Position numbers and translations under genes: made by a program
In this document: one piece after another, positions 45,576-50,366 of the stretch
How the letters are laid out: every line of letters starts with the position of its first letter
Position numbering within the stretch: position 1 is the first letter of the stretch
DNA from: Budvicia aquatica DSM 5075 = ATCC 35567
GTDB taxonomy: Bacteria > Pseudomonadota > Gammaproteobacteria > Enterobacterales > Enterobacteriaceae
Direction of reading: 5' to 3'
NCBI RefSeq assembly: GCF_000427805.1
Contig: NZ_ATYS01000040.1
Location: forward strand, 1 to 50,366
DNA: 50,366 bases
The notes under the pieces: generated by a model
What the model was told of the DNA's origin: nothing
What the model saw: only the letters and a program-made list of their open reading frames with translations
Database searches by the model: none

Positions 45576-48179
45576 ATGGATATAAGAAAAATGAACATAC
45601 GACGCGTTGAATTATCATTACTCCCCTCTCTGATGGGTGCCGCCTTATTGGCGGCGGCAACGCCGGCCAATGCGCGCGATTATTTCGACCCCGGCCTGTT
45701 GGCGCTGATGGGGGGGCAAGCGGCGACCACCGACTTAAGTGCCTTTGAGACCTCTGGCCATATTCCACCGGGAAATTATCTGGTGACCCTGTTTGTCAAT
45801 CAGGTGGATTTAGGTCAACACCAACTGATGTTTCATACTGACGATACCGGAAAAACCGCACCTGAATTAACCCCGGCATTTTTGCATAAAGTGGGGGTGA
45901 ATACACAGGTGCTGCCGGCATTTTCGGGGTTGCCGACGGATGTGCCTGTTAATAATCTTCAGGCGCTTATTCCGGAGGCGAGCGTCCATTTTGATTTTGC
46001 ACAGCAGCGTTTAGATCTCAGCGTGCCACAGATAGCCATGCAGGCAAATACCCAAGGGGCGGTCGATCCGGCCTTATGGGACCATGGCGTGCCGGCGCTG
46101 TTGCTGAACTACAGCGCCAACGGCGGGCGGAACTGGCAGGATAGCCAATACGACGACGAGGGGAATAAGGTACAAACCAACCTGTTTACCAGCGTGCGCG
46201 GTGGGTTGAACCTGCAGGCATGGCGGTTACGCAGTGATATGACGTACACCTATAACGAGAGCCGCGGCGGTAGTCCGGCCCAGAGCCAGCGCACCCAGAA
46301 CACCCAATTTACCAATACCTATGTGCAGCGGGATATCGCGGCCCTGCGCTCAGAGTTACTGGTCGGGGAAAACAATACGGAAAACGATGTTTTCGACAGT
46401 ATCCCGTTTCAGGGGATGAAGCTCAATTCCAGTGACGATATGCTGCCGACCAGCCTGCGCGGCTTTGCGCCGGTCATCTCCGGTATTGCGCAAAGTAATG
46501 CCCGGGTTACGGTGAGCCAGAATGGCAACGTGGTGTATCAGACCTTTGTCGCCCCGGGGCCTTTTCGTATCAACGACCTGTACCAGACCGGGCAGGGCGG
46601 TGACCTGACGGTGACCATTACCGAAACGGATGGCTCGGTGCGAACCCAAACGCTGGCGCTGTCATCCCTGCCGGTGATGCGCCGTCCGGGCAGCCTCAAA
46701 TATGAGCTGACCACCGGGCGCTACAACGGCGGCATCACCACAAGTTCGCAAGAGTCTGAGTTTGTGCTCGGCACGTTAATCTACGGCCTGCCGCATGACG
46801 TGACGGTATACGGTGGCGGGTTGATGGCAAAGGACTATACCTCGCTGGTGCTCGGCAGCGGTGTGTCGCTGGGGAGTTTGGGTGCCCTGTCGGCGGATAT
46901 TACCACCTCAAGCACCACGCTGCCCGGTCAAGACGAGCGTCAGAACGGCAGTTCCTACCGGATCCGCTATGCCAAGAGTTTGCTGGAAACCGGCACTTCC
47001 ATCGATCTGGCGGCTTATCGCTATTCGACCCGCCATTACTACAGCTTTTCCGATTTTAACAGCCAGGGCTATCAGCTGAGTGAGGGGCAGGTGCCGTGGG
47101 CGCTGGAGCGTCAACGCTCTAACTTCCAGGTGCAGCTTAATCAGCAGTTGGGGTCATGGGGTTCAAGCTATTTATCACTGCAACGCAATGATTTTTGGGG
47201 CAATGACAAGGTGATGAACACGGTATCGGCCGGCTATAACGGCAGCTACCGTGGCGTGAGTTACGGAGTGGCTTACAGCGTTAATCGGGTGAAAGGCGAT
47301 GACGACTGGCCGGAAGACCGTCAGCTGTCGCTGAATATGCAGGTGCCGTTGAACCTGTTTAGCCCTTCGCCGTCGGCCAGACGCACGTATGCCCGTTACC
47401 AGATGACCCACAATAATCAGGGGCAGGTTCAGCAGCAGGCGGGGATCAGCGGCAGTGCGCTGGATGACCGTCTGTCTTATAGCGCGATGCAGGGCTGGTC
47501 AAATGGCCATACCGACAGCAGCAGCACGTTGAACGGCAGCTATCAGGGCAGCAAAGGGGCGGCCAATATGGGTTACAGCTACGGCAGCCAGTCGCGCTCA
47601 TTCAATATGGGGGGCAATGGCGCGGTGGTGGTCCATCCGGGCGGCGTGACCCTAAGCCAAATGCTGGGCAGTTCAGCGGCTATCGTCAGTGCGCCGGGGG
47701 CGGGCGGCGTGCGGGTGATGAACGGCTATGTGCACACGGACAGCCGTGGCTATGCGGTAGTGCCTTATTTGTCGAATTACCAAAACAACAGTATCAACCT
47801 CGATCCCACCACCCTGCCGGACGATGTGGATCTCACGCAGTCCAGTCTGAATGTTTATCCGACCAAAGGTGCGGTGGTGATGGCGACCTTTTCGACCCGG
47901 GTCGGTTATCAGGCGTTAATCACGTTGGAACAACACAATAAACCGTTACCGTTCGGGGCATTGGTCACGGTGGAGAACGCCGGCGATGGTGACACCAATA
48001 CTGGCATCGTCGGAGATAAAGGACAGGTCTATCTGAGCGGATTAGCAGAAAAAGGTGCGCTTAAGGTGAAGTGGGGCAGCAGTGCGGAGCAACAGTGTCG
48101 GGCGACATTTAATCTGAGTCAGACTGAGGCACCCTCAACCCATAACCCGATACGCACACTGACGGCGCGTTGTGAGTGA
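45576..48179 (+). CDS. outer-membrane fimbrial usher
   Basis: 867-aa FimD/PapC-type usher. The signal peptide ends at NAR-DYFDPGLL; ATG 45591 (MNIRRVELS) is an equally plausible start. Periplasmic N-domain (FDPGLLALMGG, then IPPGNYLVTLFVNQVDLGQ), barrel with plug (PFRINDLYQTGQGGDLTVTI about 330-350) and C-terminal domains with GAVVMATFSTRVGY and a final Cys pair (QQCRAT, TARC). All parts are present, so it should be functional. It exports subunits brought by the three chaperones. The stop overlaps the adhesin reading frame. Confidence 0.93.
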   Translation: MDIRKMNIRRVELSLLPSLMGAALLAAATPANARDYFDPGLLALMGGQAATTDLSAFETSGHIPPGNYLVTLFVNQVDLGQHQLMFHTDDTGKTAPELTPAFLHKVGVNTQVLPAFSGLPTDVPVNNLQALIPEASVHFDFAQQRLDLSVPQIAMQANTQGAVDPALWDHGVPALLLNYSANGGRNWQDSQYDDEGNKVQTNLFTSVRGGLNLQAWRLRSDMTYTYNESRGGSPAQSQRTQNTQFTNTYVQRDIAALRSELLVGENNTENDVFDSIPFQGMKLNSSDDMLPTSLRGFAPVISGIAQSNARVTVSQNGNVVYQTFVAPGPFRINDLYQTGQGGDLTVTITETDGSVRTQTLALSSLPVMRRPGSLKYELTTGRYNGGITTSSQESEFVLGTLIYGLPHDVTVYGGGLMAKDYTSLVLGSGVSLGSLGALSADITTSSTTLPGQDERQNGSSYRIRYAKSLLETGTSIDLAAYRYSTRHYYSFSDFNSQGYQLSEGQVPWALERQRSNFQVQLNQQLGSWGSSYLSLQRNDFWGNDKVMNTVSAGYNGSYRGVSYGVAYSVNRVKGDDDWPEDRQLSLNMQVPLNLFSPSPSARRTYARYQMTHNNQGQVQQQAGISGSALDDRLSYSAMQGWSNGHTDSSSTLNGSYQGSKGAANMGYSYGSQSRSFNMGGNGAVVVHPGGVTLSQMLGSSAAIVSAPGAGGVRVMNGYVHTDSRGYAVVPYLSNYQNNSINLDPTTLPDDVDLTQSSLNVYPTKGAVVMATFSTRVGYQALITLEQHNKPLPFGALVTVENAGDGDTNTGIVGDKGQVYLSGLAEKGALKVKWGSSAEQQCRATFNLSQTEAPSTHNPIRTLTARCE

Positions 48180-48187
48180 GGCTAAAT

Positions 48188-49387
48188 ATGCATCTGACAT
48201 CATCAGTCACTAAACACAGTACGGAATATTATCGAATGAAAACATCAACAATCAACGGCCAAGACGCAAGGTCGGGCGGCTTATATCGAAAAGGGTATTT
48301 ATACCTGCTGGCTTTACTGACCTTACTGGCCGGTATGGCTCAATCGGTTAAGGCCGAGAATATTACCATTACTATCGGCAAGGGCTCCGGTGTTATTTGG
48401 GAGGGGATGCCTTTTAGTGAAAAGATGACTGGGCCGATGGGGAATTCATATCTATATCCTAATAACGGTATGCTCAGCATAAGCTATTTCATTAGCACCT
48501 GTGGGTACCCCTCAGGGTTGGAAAATATTGCTGGCTATATGTCACGAAAAATAACACAAGGCGTGGGATTAATTCCTCGGGCCACGGCCACTGCCACCTA
48601 CCTGCTGTACGACAACAAGACGACTGAGACTTTATCAGGCACCATTGGTTTACCCAAGACTGAGGGTAAAACATCCGGCAGTACCGCTAATGTAACGGTG
48701 ACCAGCCCTACCGGATACGTGTGGTGTTTACCACCACGGATGACAGAAGATTCCCAATTCTTTAGATATTCTGGTAATAGAACCGTAAGTGTCTCAGGGA
48801 CTTGGGTATTGGTGGCCGACGGTACTCAAGTGAATAGTGAGGCCCGCTTACACCCCATGTATTTTGGTAGTTATTCTACTTCTGGTTCAGGAAATCTCAT
48901 AGTCCGTATTTTACCTAGTGATATTACATTGCGTATTTCGACACTCGAATGTACGGTCTCAACCCCAACCATGATTAATTTTGGCAACGTTCAGCACTCA
49001 ACTCAGCCCAGGACTGAATTGGCCATATATCCGACATCATCAATAGTGACCTCGTGTTCGCAAGATGTTAATTACATTAATGCCAATATTAATCTGCAAT
49101 TTAGGGCAGCAACCGGTTTATTTGGCGGTGAATCGACCCAGCTGTCTCTGGCGCAAGGTGGGGGGTATATCACCGGTGAAATTGATGGTGTGACGGGCAG
49201 TGGTGAATGTGACGCTAATACTGGAATACCCTTTGATAACACCCAACTTAAGATAGGTAATATTCTGTCAACGGAAAGTACCAAGGTTATCAGCAATAAG
49301 GTGATTTGGCGTTTGTGTTCGGGTGGTTCGGCCTTACCGGTAGGTAATGTGAGCGCATCTGCAGAAATGCTGGTGACGTTTAATTAA
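48188..49387 (+). CDS. two-domain fimbrial tip adhesin
   Basis: 399 aa from ATG 48188, which has GAGG six bases before it; GTG 48176 and ATG 48236 are in-frame alternatives. The signal anchor (YLYLLALLTLLAGMAQSVKA) is preceded by an unusually long polar region. Residues about 57-250 form an unknown receptor-binding domain with a Cys pair (STCGYPS, YVWCLPP). Residues 255-399 are a pilin domain beginning LECTVSTPTMINFGNV and ending AEMLVTFN. The last position of the operon and double length fit a tip adhesin. Base composition is more AT-rich than the usher. Confidence 0.8.
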   Translation: MHLTSSVTKHSTEYYRMKTSTINGQDARSGGLYRKGYLYLLALLTLLAGMAQSVKAENITITIGKGSGVIWEGMPFSEKMTGPMGNSYLYPNNGMLSISYFISTCGYPSGLENIAGYMSRKITQGVGLIPRATATATYLLYDNKTTETLSGTIGLPKTEGKTSGSTANVTVTSPTGYVWCLPPRMTEDSQFFRYSGNRTVSVSGTWVLVADGTQVNSEARLHPMYFGSYSTSGSGNLIVRILPSDITLRISTLECTVSTPTMINFGNVQHSTQPRTELAIYPTSSIVTSCSQDVNYINANINLQFRAATGLFGGESTQLSLAQGGGYITGEIDGVTGSGECDANTGIPFDNTQLKIGNILSTESTKVISNKVIWRLCSGGSALPVGNVSASAEMLVTFN

Positions 49388-49421
49388 CTCCCTCATTTTT
49401 ACGTTTCGATCACGGAGATGA

Positions 49422-49616
49422 TTGACGATGATGACATTACTCAGGCGACGGCAATATCCGGCTTGTCCTCATTGTAATAAAGGTACGAGGGTTCGCAAAC
49501 ACGGCACATCACTTTGTGGTTTTCAGCGCTATTACTGTGGTGAATGTCAGCGTGCCTTTCAGGGGAAATACATTTATCAGATTTATCAAACAGGCAGCAA
49601 TGAGCGCATCGAGTGA
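49422..49616 (+). CDS. stand-alone IS1 InsA-type zinc-ribbon protein (copy 3)
   Basis: 64 aa with CPHC, VRKHG, QRYYCGEC and FQGKYIY. It ends at the same place as copies 1 and 2. It sits between the adhesin gene and a relic duplicate of the adhesin 3' end (49640-49734). The upstream sequence, including GGAGATGATTGACGATGA, matches copy 2 closely. Confidence 0.6.
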   Translation: MTMMTLLRRRQYPACPHCNKGTRVRKHGTSLCGFQRYYCGECQRAFQGKYIYQIYQTGSNERIE

Positions 49617-49639
49617 GAGTTGAAGGCGGCAACTAAAGC

Positions 49640-49734
49640 TATCAATAATCAGATGATCAGGCTTTGTGTTCTGATGGTTCGGCCTTATCGGTGGGGAATG
49701 TGTGCGCCTCTGCGGAAATGATAGTGACATTTAA
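49640..49734 (+). pseudogene. duplicated 3' end of the tip adhesin gene
   Basis: The segment repeats the last 95 or so bases of the adhesin gene (about 49295-49387) with roughly one change in five or six. In frame it reads LCSDGSALSVGNV and CASAEMIVTFN, against LCSGGSALPVGNV and SASAEMLVTFN in the gene. The stop codon is lost (TAA to GAG). It has no start and is a relic of a second adhesin or a donor cassette. Confidence 0.75.
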
Positions 49735-49793
49735 TGAGTTATCGATAATCGATTATTGTCGTTGATCATTTTTTATCAACGGCTCGAATTATC

Positions 49794-49823
49794 TCGTCAC
49801 CCCCGTGAAAACGGGGACTCAGG
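49794..49823 (+). repeat. palindromic dispersed repeat, copy 1
   Basis: Consensus CGTCATCCCCGTGAAAACGG followed by GGATCCAGGT; this copy has three changes. The CCCCGT/ACGGGG arms form a hairpin around GAAA. It resembles the widespread CGTCATTCCCGCGAAAGCGG class of dispersed repeats. Confidence 0.75.
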
Positions 49824-49880
49824 TTTAGCTTACAAGTTAACGCTTGTCTTAGGACTGCACCTCGTTTTCCAATTGGGGGG

Positions 49881-49935
49881 CGAAGAAGTATCCCCTCCCT
49901 CGTCATCCCCGTGAAAACGGGGATTCAGGTGTTAA
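49881..49935 (+). repeat. 55-base direct repeat containing palindrome copy 2
   Basis: Bases 49881-49935 match 50041-50095 with one mismatch (ATTCAG versus ATCCAG). The palindrome occupies 49901-49930. Confidence 0.85.
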
Positions 49936-50040
49936 CTCACAGGTTAACTCTCGGCCTAAGGGTTGGACCCCGTGTATTTCAACGGGGTGACGGTTTGATG
50001 TATGACGGGCTTCGGTGCTGCTTTCCTTTCTTATGGGTGA

Positions 50041-50095
50041 CGAAGAAGTATCCCCTCCCTCGTCATCCCCGTGAAAACGGGGATCCAGGTGTTAA
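50041..50095 (+). repeat. 55-base direct repeat containing palindrome copy 3
   Basis: Second copy of the 55-base repeat, exactly 160 bases after the first. The palindrome is at 50061-50090. The spacer between copies is a degenerate version of the spacer after copy 1, so the region is an old tandem duplication. It ends next to the IS3-family element. Confidence 0.85.
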
Positions 50096-50127
50096 TTTGA
50101 TCTGGTCTAGTAAAAGTTGACACCCCA

Positions 50128-50366
<239 letters not shown>

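Noticed and set aside
49794-50095. CRISPR array
   Set aside because: Only three palindromic units with unequal spacing (107 and 160 bases), spacers that are related to each other, and no cas gene.

Overview
The window looks like chromosomal DNA of a member of the Enterobacterales, closest in style to the Yersinia/Budvicia/Pragia/Limnobaculum side of the order. The basis is a ureABCEFGD urease set followed by a UT-type urea channel, a Kch-like potassium channel, autotransporters with an extended signal peptide, SinI/ZirU-like exported proteins beside an inverse autotransporter, and a tRNA-Leu(GAG)-like attachment remnant. Species cannot be fixed from the sequence alone. Surface and mobile modules alternate with metabolic ones, separated by long AT-rich spacers.

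Layout. (1) 1-953: end of a probable genomic island, with two unknown small genes, a tRNA-Leu 3' remnant and its terminator. (2) 1825-7580: an inverse autotransporter (intimin/invasin type) with LysM, followed by three exported proteins that share domains with each other and with the barrel protein's passenger; this is the most interesting system here. It is followed tail-to-tail by a broken reverse transcriptase gene (7615-8444) and a stand-alone IS1 InsA-like zinc-ribbon gene. (3) 9304-13399: a catabolic-looking operon with a DeoR-PfkB kinase fusion, an amidotransferase-like protein, a YdcZ-type transporter and a phosphotriesterase-family hydrolase. (4) 13601-13720: an IS3-family stub. (5) 14507-21522: two large convergent autotransporters. 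(6) 22621-25497: diaminobutyrate aminotransferase and decarboxylase, giving 1,3-diaminopropane.

(7) 25624-36864: a nickel/urease locus. The minus-strand nikKMLQO operon supplies Ni2+. The divergent plus-strand ureABC (enzyme) and ureEFGD (metallocentre assembly) are followed by a urea channel. The UreC flap has Asn after the catalytic His, as in acid-type ureases. A Kch-like K+ channel follows (36986-38161). (8) 39271-41028: gene relics, a second InsA-like mini-gene, a small membrane protein and a Wzz-type chain-length gene broken by one amber codon. (9) 42175-49387: a chaperone-usher fimbrial operon with three different chaperones, one usher, two small pilins and a two-domain tip adhesin. 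It is followed by a third InsA-like mini-gene, a relic copy of the adhesin 3' end, dispersed palindromic repeats and the end of an IS3-family element running out of the window.

Most short open frames lying opposite or inside these genes were treated as shadows. Functions are assigned from recognised motifs only; no database search was run.
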